Source: JAKPQE01 sp041397845 (lineage in GTDB: Bacteria > Pseudomonadota > Alphaproteobacteria > Rhizobiales > JAKPQE01). Taken from it: a stretch of 43,956 nucleotides of DNA. Position numbers and translations under genes: made by a program. The stretch lies in assembly GCA_041397845.1 (NCBI GenBank), contig JAWKVW010000029.1:1-43956 (forward strand), in the 5' to 3' direction. This document shows, piece after piece, positions 1 to 13,014 of this stretch. The notes under the pieces are model-generated. The model was given only the letters and a program-made list of their open reading frames with translations, searched no databases and was not told where the DNA came from. The first letter of the stretch is position 1, and each line of letters begins with the position of its first letter.

Positions 1-417
<417 letters not shown>

Positions 418-548
418 TCAACTGCCTGGGAACGCGAAAGCGCCCCGTCTGTCTCCGGCCCAACCGAAGATCAGGGAGCTTCGAGAAGTTTTGCCGGAGG
501 AAAAGCGCATCGTGCGAGAAGGTTCGAAGAAAACCGTATTTGGCAGGC

Positions 549-663
549 CCGGCAGCGACCTACTCTCCCACGTCTTAAGACGCAGTACCATCGGCGCTGA
601 GGAGTTTAACGGCCGAGTTCGGAATGGGATCGGGTTTAGGCTCCTCGCAATAACCACCGAGCC
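549..663 (-). rRNA. rrf: 5S ribosomal RNA
   Basis: The conserved core CCCGATCCCATTCCGAACTCGG and the distal GGGAGAGTAGGTCGCTGCC are both present on the minus strand. Helix I can be extended a few pairs outward to about 543 and 666, so the ends are approximate. It is a structural RNA of the 50S subunit and lies about 70 bases after 23S. Confidence 0.93.
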
Positions 664-715
664 GGCGAAATACGGTTAAACTAACTGGTTTCTCCATGAC
701 CGATGTCCGGATGGA

Positions 716-732
716 CATTGGAATAATGAGAG

Positions 733-740
<8 letters not shown>
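716..740 (-). other. 3' arm of the pre-23S processing stem
   Basis: This stretch is almost fully complementary to 3462-3484, at the other end of the 23S gene, with only a short mismatch (ATAATG against ATTACC-side sequence). In the transcript the two arms would form the long helix that brings the 23S ends together and is the usual RNase III target. The mature 23S termini fall inside the helix. Confidence 0.7.
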
Positions 741-3470
<2,730 letters not shown>

Positions 3471-3741
3471 TCTCATTACCAATGCCCATCCTCGGCGGAT
3501 GGTCGATCCGAAACCCCGTGCAGGGTGCCGGACCTCATCGGTCATGTATTAGAAAAGACCAGTTAGTTTTCTTCGAGATTTGGCCCTGGCGTCGATGCGG
3601 TCAAGCACGACGGTCTTCCGACCCGGTCTCTTGCGAGTCCGTCGGGACAAATCTTCTCTACACGATGTCAGATACCACGCATCTTCAGGACGAAGACGCG
3701 AAACTTGGTTTCCATGGACGCGATCGCGATGATCACCGGTC

Positions 3742-3817
3742 TGGTGGAGCCAGACGGGATCGAACCGACGACCTCCTGCTTGCAAAGCAGGCGCTCTCCC
3801 AACTGAGCTATGGCCCC
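3742..3817 (-). tRNA. tRNA-Ala (anticodon TGC)
   Basis: A 76-base tRNA with acceptor GGGGCCA, anticodon loop TTTGCAA and encoded CCA. It lies in the 16S-23S spacer, 22 bases after tRNA-Ile. The 270 bases between it and 23S hold only the 23S leader, including the 5' processing arm at 3462-3484. Confidence 0.96.
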
Positions 3818-3839
3818 GATTTGCACCGGTAAAGCTGAT

Positions 3840-3916
<77 letters not shown>

Positions 3917-4087
3917 AATGAGGGCTCGCCCAAGCGGAGCCAGAGGCTCGCTTCGAGCGTGAACTCGTCCATGGACAGAAAGAGAAACGAAGACGGCGGC
4001 GTCCTGCCGTATGTAGGCGGTCGTGATCGACGAAGATCCGACCTTGTTCTGAGTAAGATCCGATATGGCCGAAGCCATGAGGGATCT

Positions 4088-5580
<1,493 letters not shown>

Positions 5581-5768
5581 GAATGAGGCTTGATTGGCTA
5601 TATCTGGTCACTACGCTTATAGACGAGGTCCAAGCACACATAATCGTTTTCACGATTGTGAGCTTGTCTCGAAACGTAGACCTAGCCAAAGTCTCGTTTG
5701 GTCCGGATCTTTCGACCCGGTCCTCGCAAGGACTCCGCCGTCCACGTTTCTCTTTCTTCCTATTCACT

Positions 5769-5780
5769 TGTCAAAGAACA
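5769..5780 (-). promoter_or_regulatory. boxA antitermination site in the rRNA leader
   Basis: The minus strand reads TGTTCTTTGACA, matching the boxA signal of rRNA leaders bound by NusB-NusE (S10), which lets polymerase pass Rho-dependent stops in untranslated rRNA. It lies between the promoter at 5938-5967 and 16S, in a leader of about 350 bases. Confidence 0.7.
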
Positions 5781-5937
5781 CGAGGTGTCTTCCACCCCGG
5801 ACCGGCCGTCGACTGTACGCCTTCGGCCGAAGAATTCCAAGATCCGATTTCGCGGATCGTCGTCTTCTATCTTTCGATGGAGACGGGAGGGCGAACCGTT
5901 CCGTCGCTTGCGGCGGCGCCGCCCTCGTTGTGGGGCG

Positions 5938-5967
5938 TATATAGACGGGCCCCTTTCCGACTGTCAA
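5938..5967 (-). promoter_or_regulatory. rRNA operon promoter (sigma-70 type)
   Basis: On the minus strand a perfect TTGACA (5962-5967) is followed after 17 bases by CTATAT (5939-5944; TATATA if the spacer is 18). A GC-rich spacer and a CGCCCC discriminator suit stringent control. Upstream is A/T-rich, with AAAAATGC at 5983-5990 that could act as an UP element. No other promoter this strong is visible between here and 16S. Confidence 0.75.
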
Positions 5968-6079
5968 CACCCCTTCGAAGCGAAAAATGCACCTTGATCG
6001 AAAAATCCCCCTCCCCGACATCAAACCGTCATGCAAATCACGAGGCGTTCTGCGGGTTTTGCGGTGCAAAAAATATTTC

Positions 6080-6207
6080 AAAAAAAATGCGCCCACGGCC
6101 CGCAAAAACGGCTTTCGGGCACCGGAATGCATTCCAGGCGTGCGTGAGACGGCGAAAATCAGTCAAAAATTGCAGAAAAAAATTTTGACCAGAGGCGCAT
6201 TTTTTTT
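6080..6207. repeat. Inverted A-tract repeat upstream of the rRNA promoter
   Basis: AAAAAAAATGCGCC at 6080-6093 is repeated as its exact reverse complement at 6194-6207. A shorter relative (AAAAATGCACC) lies at 5983-5993, next to the rRNA promoter. Between the arms is a further inverted pair, GTCAAAA (6162-6168) and TTTTGAC (6183-6189). The stretch is strongly A/T-rich compared with its surroundings. The 16S-to-peptidase gap (5581-6523) otherwise holds only the rRNA leader and promoter; I see no gene in it. Intrinsic curvature or binding of a nucleoid protein is a guess. Confidence 0.6.
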
Positions 6208-6523
6208 GCCGTTGAGCCCGTCTCGCGCGCGCGTGCTATTAATACGCTTTCCCAGTCTGGATTTTTTCTGCTTTGAATGAAGGCGCGACACCGACGCAAT
6301 ACCCCCGCGCCGCACTGGTGCCACATTGCCGGGCTGTAACGCCCTGTAACCTGTCGTGATCGGCAATTGACTTGTTCGGTGCATGGGGGCACTTTCGCCC
6401 GACCGGTGCCGCGATCCTCGGCAGGGCACGCGACATTCCGCGAAACAGAAACTCATCGCCGGGGCCATCACGCGCCCGGTCTTCTCGAAAGTCCCGGCGC
6501 CGTCTGGCGCCCCGGGCTTTACG

Positions 6524-8608
6524 ATGAACAGGGACCGTCAGGCGCCCGTGCTTTTCGAGGGCAGGCAGCGCCGGAGCGCACGCCGGAAGGAGATCGTCGG
6601 TTTGAAGGGATCGGCCACAAGAAAGGCCGCGGCAACCGGTTCAGCCGTGGTGATCGATCTCGGTGACGAGCCCGCGCTCGTGACCGCCGACAATCGTCAG
6701 GGCCCGCCGGATCGCCGCGCCGTCAGCCTGCGCTGGCTCACGGGCACGATTCTTACCGGTTTCGCCTCGGCCGCGCTCATGGGTGGCGCGCTTTATGTCG
6801 CCCTCGACGGCCGTCATCAGTTTGCCCTGCCGCCGCAGGCCCTGGCCGCTGTCGCCACCGGCGAGCGCCCGTCCAGCCAGAGCGTCGGCCTCAAGGGAGA
6901 CCGTCGCAAGGCCGTTGTCGAGCCCGTGTCCAACCGCCAGGTCCTTCAGGTCTCGACGGTCAGCCGCGTCGGCGACAAGGATTTCATCAAGGTCCGGCCA
7001 TTCGCCCGCATCGCCGCCGGGCTCGCCACGAGCCGCACTTCGCGCAGCTCCGATATTCCCGCCTTCAATCCGGCCAACATGTTCGACGAACGCTCGGGCA
7101 GCGGCCCCGTCGGCCAGGACGAGGGCATGAGCGCCGACTCGATCTACGATGCCGAGGTTGAGGGCGAAGTTCTGATCTCGACCACCGATTTCCCGATCGG
7201 CAATCCGCTGGTCGACGCCGATGTCGAGCTGACCACCGCCGAAGTCGAGGGCGTCGTTCGTGAGTCGGCCCGTTTCCTGACCGCCGGCACCGTGCACGCC
7301 GCGGCCCTTGCCTACGTCAACCCGGAGCGGTTCGACTTCCACACCGGCGACCGCATCGACCTTGCCAGCCTCGGCGTCCGGATCATTCCGGAAAACGTCA
7401 CCGAGGTGAAGAAATCCGACGAGGAGACGGTCACCCCCTCCAACCTCGAGGAAAAAATCCTGACGGTGCGTCGCGGCGACAGCCTGCGCGGCCTGCTTGT
7501 CGACAACGGCGCCACTGAGACCGAGGCCGAGGACGCCATCCAGGCCATCGAGGCCGCCTACGATCCGACCCGCATTCGCGAGGGACAGAAACTGCGCCTT
7601 GCCTATGCCCAGGCCGAGGACGACATCGATCGCGCCCGCCCGGTTCGCATCAGCCTCTATTCCGAGCAGACCCACGAGGCGACCATCGCTCTCGCCGACC
7701 ATGGTCATTTTGTCCTCGCCGAGGAGCCCTCGGTCGACGAGCTGTTTGCCGATCAGTTCGCCGAGACCGAGGAGGAAGAGGATCTCGGCCCGGCCACCCG
7801 CGTCTACGAGGGCATTTACGAGACCGCCCTTGCCAACGACATTCCCTCGCCGCTGATCAAGGATCTGGTGCGGATCTTCTCCTTCGACGTCGATTTCCAG
7901 CGTCGCACCGCCTCCAGCGATTCGATGGAGGTCCTCTACTCGATGGAGAGCGAGGACAGCGACCAGGCCTCGGAAATCCTCTATGCCGCGATCAATGTCG
8001 GCGGCACGCTGCGCAAGTTCTACCGTTTCCGCAGCCCCGATGACGGCTATGTCGACTACTATGACGAGACCGGAAAGAGCGCCAAGAAGTTCCTGCTGAG
8101 AAAGCCGGTCGCCAACGGTCGTTTCCGCTCGCCGTTCGGCGCCCGCCGCCATCCGATCCTGCGCTACGTCAAGATGCACACCGGTGTCGACTGGGCTGCC
8201 CCGCGCGGCACGCCGATCATGGCTGCCGGCAACGGCACCATCGTCGAGGCCGGCTGGAAATCCGGCTACGGCAAATACATCCGCATCCGCCACGCCAACG
8301 GCTACGAGACGGCCTATGCCCACCAGTCCGCCTTCGGCCGCGGCATGGAAAAGGGCGCCCGGGTCCGCCAGGGCCAGATCATCGGCTATGTCGGCTCGAC
8401 CGGCCTCTCCACCGGACCGCACCTGCATTTCGAGGTGCTGGTCAACGGCCGCCACGTCGACCCGATGCGCATTCGCCTGCCGCGCGGCCGCGTCCTGTCC
8501 GGCGAGATGCTGGCTTCCTTCGAGCGCGAGCGCGACCGGGTCGATGCGCTGATGGCCAAGGGCACGCCCTCGACCCGGGTTGCCACCGCCTCCGCCGCCA
8601 TTCGCTGA
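6524..8608 (+). CDS. Membrane-anchored M23 family peptidoglycan metallopeptidase
   Basis: A 694-residue protein with a basic cytoplasmic N-terminus, one membrane helix (about residues 71-93), a long periplasmic linker, a LysM-like segment (about 355-405, beginning LTVRRGDSLRGLL) and a C-terminal M23 domain (about 535-650). The M23 zinc site is seen as HTGVD (His552, Asp556) and HLHFE (His633, His635). M23 enzymes of this layout cut peptide crosslinks in the cell wall, or act as regulators when inactive; here the metal ligands are kept. An upstream in-frame ATG at 6383 would add 47 residues. I prefer 6524 because that extra stretch is low-complexity and Arg/Pro-rich, but no strong ribosome binding site decides it. 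It stands alone, divergent from the rRNA operon. Confidence 0.85.
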   Translation: MNRDRQAPVLFEGRQRRSARRKEIVGLKGSATRKAAATGSAVVIDLGDEPALVTADNRQGPPDRRAVSLRWLTGTILTGFASAALMGGALYVALDGRHQFALPPQALAAVATGERPSSQSVGLKGDRRKAVVEPVSNRQVLQVSTVSRVGDKDFIKVRPFARIAAGLATSRTSRSSDIPAFNPANMFDERSGSGPVGQDEGMSADSIYDAEVEGEVLISTTDFPIGNPLVDADVELTTAEVEGVVRESARFLTAGTVHAAALAYVNPERFDFHTGDRIDLASLGVRIIPENVTEVKKSDEETVTPSNLEEKILTVRRGDSLRGLLVDNGATETEAEDAIQAIEAAYDPTRIREGQKLRLAYAQAEDDIDRARPVRISLYSEQTHEATIALADHGHFVLAEEPSVDELFADQFAETEEEEDLGPATRVYEGIYETALANDIPSPLIKDLVRIFSFDVDFQRRTASSDSMEVLYSMESEDSDQASEILYAAINVGGTLRKFYRFRSPDDGYVDYYDETGKSAKKFLLRKPVANGRFRSPFGARRHPILRYVKMHTGVDWAAPRGTPIMAAGNGTIVEAGWKSGYGKYIRIRHANGYETAYAHQSAFGRGMEKGARVRQGQIIGYVGSTGLSTGPHLHFEVLVNGRHVDPMRIRLPRGRVLSGEMLASFERERDRVDALMAKGTPSTRVATASAAIR

Positions 8609-8841
8609 TCTCTGCCGCGCGCCCTTGTGGTAGTCGTCCACGCCGCGCGCCCGCGTCGGTTCTGCGACAAGGCGGCCGGCATTTCCGCATGATGAAAGTC
8701 AAGACTTGCGCCTTTGCCTCGGTCTATGATGGCAGCAATCGGGGAAGGCTGCTTACCGTTCGGGGCGGCTCCGCCAGGTCCGAATGGCAGTTTTCCCGGT
8801 GACATGACAGTGCAACGCTCGGGCGGGAACAACCGGCGACC

Positions 8842-9267
8842 ATGGCTGCCAGACGATCGATAACGGCGATACTGCGATTGAGCGGCGGTGCCCGCGCGAT
8901 CGCGCTTGCCGCGATGGTGCTGCAGGTCGCCTTCGCCACCGCCCACCTTGGTTCCGGCGCCGCGCGCGTCACCGGCAACCAGCCCGTTCCCGGCAGCCTC
9001 GGCTTCATCGAGATCTGCACCGGCAGCGGTTTCGTTCGTGTGCCCCTTGGCGCCGCCGACGCACAGCGCGGTGACGCCTCCACGATCTGCCCCGTCTGCG
9101 CCAGCGCCTGCGTGTCGAGCTTCGACCAGGCGGTGTCCGTCGCCGATCCGGTTCCCCCGGTTCTGGTCGCGATCGACGCGACGACGACGCTGGCCCCCGC
9201 CGCGATCCATCATCAGCGATCGTTGAGCGACGGTCCCATTCGCGCGCCGCCTTTCCGTAACGCCTGA
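8842..9267 (+). CDS. DUF2946-like exported protein with CPVC motif
   Basis: A 141-residue protein with a hydrophobic N-terminal segment (about residues 18-35, AIALAAMVLQVAFATAH) that could be a signal peptide or anchor. The mature part carries ICTGSGF and then ICPVCASAC. The combination of an ICTG-type motif and a CPxC motif in a short exported protein is characteristic of the DUF2946 family, often found near copper genes. Its position just upstream of two NosL-family genes supports a part in metal handling. The upstream 230-base gap contains no other gene. The family call rests on motif pattern only; function is unknown. Confidence 0.6.
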   Translation: MAARRSITAILRLSGGARAIALAAMVLQVAFATAHLGSGAARVTGNQPVPGSLGFIEICTGSGFVRVPLGAADAQRGDASTICPVCASACVSSFDQAVSVADPVPPVLVAIDATTTLAPAAIHHQRSLSDGPIRAPPFRNA

Positions 9268-9363
9268 CCCGACAGCGGAAAATCAGGGCCATGGCGACCC
9301 GGTCGTCGGGCGGACAGTGCCCCGTCTAGCCTGACGACGGTCGCGGGCCTGAATTTCCGAACC

Positions 9364-9377
9364 TTGAAATAAATCAA
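9364..9377 (+). promoter_or_regulatory. Putative FNR/FixK-type box upstream of the first NosL gene
   Basis: TTGAAATAAATCAA matches the FNR/FixK/Dnr consensus TTGAT-N4-ATCAA with one mismatch (fifth base). Its centre is about 66 bases before the chosen start at 9437. A poor -10 candidate lies near 9394-9402. The left half also belongs to a wider inverted repeat, TTGAAAT at 9364-9370 and ATTTCAA at 9382-9388, so another regulator is possible. Confidence 0.5.
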
Positions 9378-9436
9378 CGAGATTTCAAAGCGTTACGATA
9401 CCGGTGTCCGATTTCGGCCCGGAGAAAGGTATGATC

Positions 9437-10033
9437 ATGCATCGCCGTGATTTCCTGATGACCGCCTCTGCCGGCGCCATCGCCGCCACCACCTTCGGCA
9501 TCGCCGCGCGCGCCGAGGAAATGAAGATGCAGATGCCCTGGGACTGGACCGACGAGCACGGCCTCGTCCGCAACCTGCCCAAGGACACCGACCCCCTGAC
9601 GGACGAGTTCAAGAAATATCCGCGTTGTCCCTATTGCGGCATGGTCCGCCAGAAGTTCAGCTTCTCGCGCCATCTGATCGTCTATGAGGACGACACGGTC
9701 GACGGCACCTGCTCGATCCATTGCGCCGGCATCAGCCTCGCCCTCAACATGGATCGCGGCCCCAAGACCATTTACGTCGGCGACGCCGGTGCCGATGGCG
9801 AGGTCAAGCCGCTGATCGATTCGGCCGCCGCCACCTATGCCATCAACCCGAACAAGCCCGGCACGATGACTGCCCGCTCCAAGTTCGCCTTCAGTGACAA
9901 GGCAAAGGCCGAGGCCTCGGGTGGCGAGTTGACCGACTTCAACGGCGCCCTGCGCGCCGCTTATGCCGACATGGCCGAAGACTCCATCCGCATCCGCAAG
10001 AACCGCGCCGAGAAGCGCCGGAAGGCCGGTTGA
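9437..10033 (+). CDS. NosL family protein (copper-binding), Tat-exported, first copy
   Basis: A 198-residue protein. The N-terminus HRRDFLMTA followed by an Ala-rich hydrophobic stretch is a twin-arginine signal, so it is exported folded. The NosL hallmark CPYCGM is at residues 64-69, with two more cysteines (92 and 96) and a Met-rich MKMQMPW stretch at about 29-35. NosL proteins bind Cu(I) and deliver it to nitrous oxide reductase; no nosZ is in this window, so the client is unknown. The start at 9437 is chosen because GGAGAAAGG at 9421-9429 sits seven bases before it; ATG 9431 is too close and GTG 9404 too far. It precedes a second NosL gene by 157 bases. Confidence 0.85.
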   Translation: MHRRDFLMTASAGAIAATTFGIAARAEEMKMQMPWDWTDEHGLVRNLPKDTDPLTDEFKKYPRCPYCGMVRQKFSFSRHLIVYEDDTVDGTCSIHCAGISLALNMDRGPKTIYVGDAGADGEVKPLIDSAAATYAINPNKPGTMTARSKFAFSDKAKAEASGGELTDFNGALRAAYADMAEDSIRIRKNRAEKRRKAG

Positions 10034-10190
10034 TGAGCCGGCTCCCGGCCGGGCGCTGATGCCCGCCGGATCGTTGTGACGGATGCTTGAGGATACCGGG
10101 CATCCGTCGCCGATTTCGGGCCGCGCGTGACTTTCCGCCCCGATCGCGCGCGCGGCCCCTTCGATCCCGGAATGAAAGGACACCGTTGCC

Positions 10191-10745
10191 ATGTGCCACC
10201 GTCATGGTCCGGTCATCGCAAAGACCCTCCCCCGCCGCCGTTTTCTCCAGCTTGCTTCCGTCATGGCGTTGAGCGCCGCCCTGCCGCCATTCGTGCGCCC
10301 CGCCCTTGCCGAGGCCGCCCGGGTCGACCTGCCCGCGCCCGGCCCGCGCGACACCTGCCCGGTCTGTGGCATGTTCGTCGCCAAATACCCCGAGTGGATC
10401 GCCACCGTGCTGTTCACCGACGGCAAGGTCGATCACTTCGACGGTGCCAAGGACTTCTTCAAGTACCTGCTCGAAATGGAAAAATACGCGCCGGGCCGGA
10501 CCGGCGCCGACATCGCCGGCCTCGGCGTCACCGACTACTACACGGTCGAGCGCATCGATGCCCGCGCCGCCCTTTACGCGCTTGGCTCGGACGTGCTCGG
10601 GCCCATGGGCCATGAGCTCGTGCCCCATGCCCTCGACACCGACGCTGCCGATTTCATGAAAGACCATGCCGGCCGCCGGCTGCTGGCTTTCGACGAGATC
10701 AGGCTGCCGATGCTCGTCGGCCTCGACGAAGGCCGTTTTGAATGA
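10191..10745 (+). CDS. NosL family protein (copper-binding), Tat-exported, second copy
   Basis: A 184-residue protein with a twin-arginine signal (PRRRFLQLAS, about residues 14-23, then a hydrophobic stretch ending PALA) and the NosL motif CPVCGM at residues 56-61. The mature part keeps typical NosL features (FTDGKVDHFDGAKDFFKYL). It differs clearly from the first copy in length and lacks the extra CxxxC pair, so the two are not a recent duplication. The shared predicted export to the periplasm suggests one passes metal to the other or to the membrane proteins encoded downstream. AAAGGA lies upstream of the ATG with a rather long spacing. The next gene begins 93 bases later. Confidence 0.87.
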   Translation: MCHRHGPVIAKTLPRRRFLQLASVMALSAALPPFVRPALAEAARVDLPAPGPRDTCPVCGMFVAKYPEWIATVLFTDGKVDHFDGAKDFFKYLLEMEKYAPGRTGADIAGLGVTDYYTVERIDARAALYALGSDVLGPMGHELVPHALDTDAADFMKDHAGRRLLAFDEIRLPMLVGLDEGRFE

Positions 10746-10838
10746 CCGGTACGTGTCGGAACGAGCCCGAGCCGGGCTCCTCCGGCAGCCTCCGCCACAG
10801 GAACGGGGCCCGAGCCCCGAAAGGAACCTCGCCCGCCC

Positions 10839-11165
10839 ATGCGCCGCTCGTCCCTCGCCCTTGCCCTCGTCGCCGGCCTGACGGTCGCGCTCCTTGGCGC
10901 CTTCCTGCATGCCGCCTCGAGCGTCGGCGAAACCGCGGCCCGGCTTGAGGAAACGCGACACCTCGTGGCGCGCCTCGGCCTTTCCGACCTCACGCTCTTC
11001 ACCGAGGCCCGCTACACCCGCCACCCCGCGATGGCCGACCTCCACACGCCCTTCCAGGACCATCCCATGGCCTTTGAACACTTCCCGTCCGGCACGCTCG
11101 TGCCGCCACCCGCCCATCTGCCCGGCGGCGAATTGCGCATCGTGCCGGCGGAGGATGCCCGATGA
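10839..11165 (+). CDS. Small membrane-anchored or exported protein, family not recognised
   Basis: A 108-residue protein with one N-terminal hydrophobic segment (about residues 5-25) that could be a signal peptide or anchor. The rest is soluble and contains a His/Pro-rich patch (around residues 62-90, with HP, HTPF, DHPM and HFPSG) but no cysteine. AAAGGAA precedes the ATG at good distance. Its stop overlaps the start of the ABC permease gene (ATGA), so the two are translationally coupled and the protein probably works with the transporter. I do not recognise a domain. The spaced His and Met residues would fit metal contact, but that is speculation. Confidence 0.7.
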   Translation: MRRSSLALALVAGLTVALLGAFLHAASSVGETAARLEETRHLVARLGLSDLTLFTEARYTRHPAMADLHTPFQDHPMAFEHFPSGTLVPPPAHLPGGELRIVPAEDAR

Positions 11166-12307
11166 CCAGCCCCTTTGCCCGCCAGCGATATCTCATCGAC
11201 TACACCCTCGCCGCCCTCGGCCGCCGCCGCGGCAAGAACGCCGGCCTTCTGGCGATTTACACGCTGGTCGTCTTCGTCCTTGCCTCGGCCATGCTGTTTG
11301 CCTCGGCCATCCGGTTCGAATCGACGGCCGTCCTTGCCGATGCGCCCGAACTCACCGTCCAGGAGCTCGTCATGGGCCGGCACGGTCTCCTGCCCGCCGA
11401 TCACCTCGACAAACTCTCCGCCATCCGCGGCGTCGCCACCGTCGAGGGCCGGCTCTGGGGCTATTTCTACGACCGCGCCAACGGCGCCAACTACACGCTG
11501 ATGGTGCCCGGCAGGGACGCCGCCGAATATTCGGTCGGTCCAGGCGAGGCGATCATCGGCGAAGGCCTGGCACGGTCCCGCGGCTTCAAGGAGGGCGGCG
11601 CGCTGCTGCTCGTCTCGCAGACCGGCAAACTGTTGAAAGCACGAATAAAGTCGGTTCTGTCGAACGACAGCGCGCTGGTCTCTTCCGACCTCGCGCTGAT
11701 CTCCGAGGTCGACTACCGTCGCTTCTTCGAACTGCCGGACGGCGTCTATACCGACGCCGCCGTCTCGATCCGCAATCCGCGCGAAATTGCCAAGATTGTC
11801 GAGAAGGCGACCCTTGCCCTGCCGAGCGCCCGCTTCGTCACCCGTTCCGACATCGCCCGCACCTATGAGTCGCTGTTCGACTGGCGCGAGGGCCTGCTGG
11901 TGGCGCTCGCCGCGGCCGCGATTCTCGCCTTCGCCATTTTCGCCGCCGAGAAGGCGTCCGGCCTCTCCGCCGAGGAGGCCCGCGAGATCGGCATCCTGAA
12001 GGCGATCGGCTGGGACACGACCGACATCATCGCCATGAAGCTCTGGGAGGGCGGCCTCGTCTCCCTTGGCGCCTTTCTCCTCGGCACGGTCCTCGCCTAT
12101 ATCCACGTCTTCCTGTTCGCCGCAGGCCTGTTCGAGCCGGTGCTGAAGGGCTGGTCGGTGCTCTATCCCGATTTCGCCCTCGCCCCGCGCATTGACGCCC
12201 TGCAGCTTGCGACCCTCTTCGTGCTGACCGTCATCCCCTATACCGCCGCGACGCTGGTTCCGATCTGGCGCACCGCCGTGACCGACCCCGACGAGGTGAT
12301 GCGATGA
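11162..12307 (+). CDS. FtsX-type (MacB-like) ABC transporter permease
   Basis: A 381-residue protein with the four-helix FtsX layout: one helix near the N-terminus (about residues 31-53), a periplasmic domain of about 200 residues, then three C-terminal helices from about 240 on. Between helices 2 and 3 is the conserved cytoplasmic stretch EAREIGILKAIGWD, diagnostic of the FtsX family. Such permeases do not move solutes like classic importers; they use ATP to drive conformational work in the periplasm (as in MacB, LolCE, FtsEX). It overlaps both the preceding and following genes by four bases (ATGA), so the three are coupled. In this context it may power metal release or protein loading in the periplasm. 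Confidence 0.88.
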   Translation: MTSPFARQRYLIDYTLAALGRRRGKNAGLLAIYTLVVFVLASAMLFASAIRFESTAVLADAPELTVQELVMGRHGLLPADHLDKLSAIRGVATVEGRLWGYFYDRANGANYTLMVPGRDAAEYSVGPGEAIIGEGLARSRGFKEGGALLLVSQTGKLLKARIKSVLSNDSALVSSDLALISEVDYRRFFELPDGVYTDAAVSIRNPREIAKIVEKATLALPSARFVTRSDIARTYESLFDWREGLLVALAAAAILAFAIFAAEKASGLSAEEAREIGILKAIGWDTTDIIAMKLWEGGLVSLGAFLLGTVLAYIHVFLFAAGLFEPVLKGWSVLYPDFALAPRIDALQLATLFVLTVIPYTAATLVPIWRTAVTDPDEVMR

Positions 12308-13014
12308 CCACGACCCCCGCTGGAGCCGGCGGCATGATCGAGCTGAAGGACGTCACCAAGCTTTACAACGAGGGCCGGCCGAACGAGGTCCGCGCCGTCG
12401 CCGGCGCCAATCTCGTCGTCGAGCGCGACAAGGTCACCGTCTTCAAGGGACCGAGCGGTTCCGGCAAGACGACGCTGCTGTCCATCGTCGGCTGCCTGTC
12501 GCGGCCGACCACCGGCCGCGTCCTGCTTGACGGCGAGCTCGTCTCCGGCCTGCCCGAACGCTTCCTCACCGAGGTTCGCCGCTCGACCTTCGGCTTCGTC
12601 TTCCAGCGCTTCAATCTCGTGCGCGGCCTCACCGTCATCGACAACGTCATGCTGCCGGCTTACCCCCTGGCGCCGCCGCATGCCGAGCTGCGCGAGCGCG
12701 CCCTTGCCCGGCTCGATGCCCTTGGCCTTGCCGGCAAGGCGGAAATGCCGGTCGAACACCTGTCCGGCGGCGAGACCCAGCGCGCCGCCATCGCCCGCGC
12801 CCTCATCAACGATCCGAAAATCGTCATCGCCGACGAGCCGACCGCCAATCTCGACACCGCCCTGACCGAGCGCTTCCTCGAGATCGTCGCCGAGCTGCGC
12901 GCCGAGGGCCGCACCGTGCTGATGACCAGCCACGACCCCCGCATCTGGCAGTCCGATCTGGTCGATGCCGTCGTCGAGATGCGTGATGGCCGCATCGTCG
13001 GAGAATTCGCATGA
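12304..13014 (+). CDS. ABC transporter ATPase (LolD/MacB type)
   Basis: A 236-residue ATP-binding subunit. Walker A is GPSGSGKT (49-56), the Q-loop glutamine is near 101 (FVFQRFNLV), the signature LSGGETQ is at 153-159, Walker B is IVIADEP (173-179) and the switch His is in MTSHD. The FNLV stretch after the Q-loop is common in LolD/FtsE-type ATPases that pair with FtsX permeases, which fits the coupled permease gene upstream. An internal ATG at codon 11 (MIELKDV) is also a possible start; the overlapped ATG is preferred because the ATGA junction implies translational coupling. It also overlaps the next gene by four bases. Confidence 0.92.
   Translation: MTTTPAGAGGMIELKDVTKLYNEGRPNEVRAVAGANLVVERDKVTVFKGPSGSGKTTLLSIVGCLSRPTTGRVLLDGELVSGLPERFLTEVRRSTFGFVFQRFNLVRGLTVIDNVMLPAYPLAPPHAELRERALARLDALGLAGKAEMPVEHLSGGETQRAAIARALINDPKIVIADEPTANLDTALTERFLEIVAELRAEGRTVLMTSHDPRIWQSDLVDAVVEMRDGRIVGEFA

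Noticed and set aside
6641..8641. 666-codon minus-strand open frame opposite the M23 peptidase
   Set aside because: Shadow of the peptidase gene, with no domain pattern.
10742..10948. Short frame starting on the second NosL stop codon (ATGA)
   Set aside because: It overlaps the better supported 10839-11165 gene in another frame and has random, Arg/Pro-rich composition.
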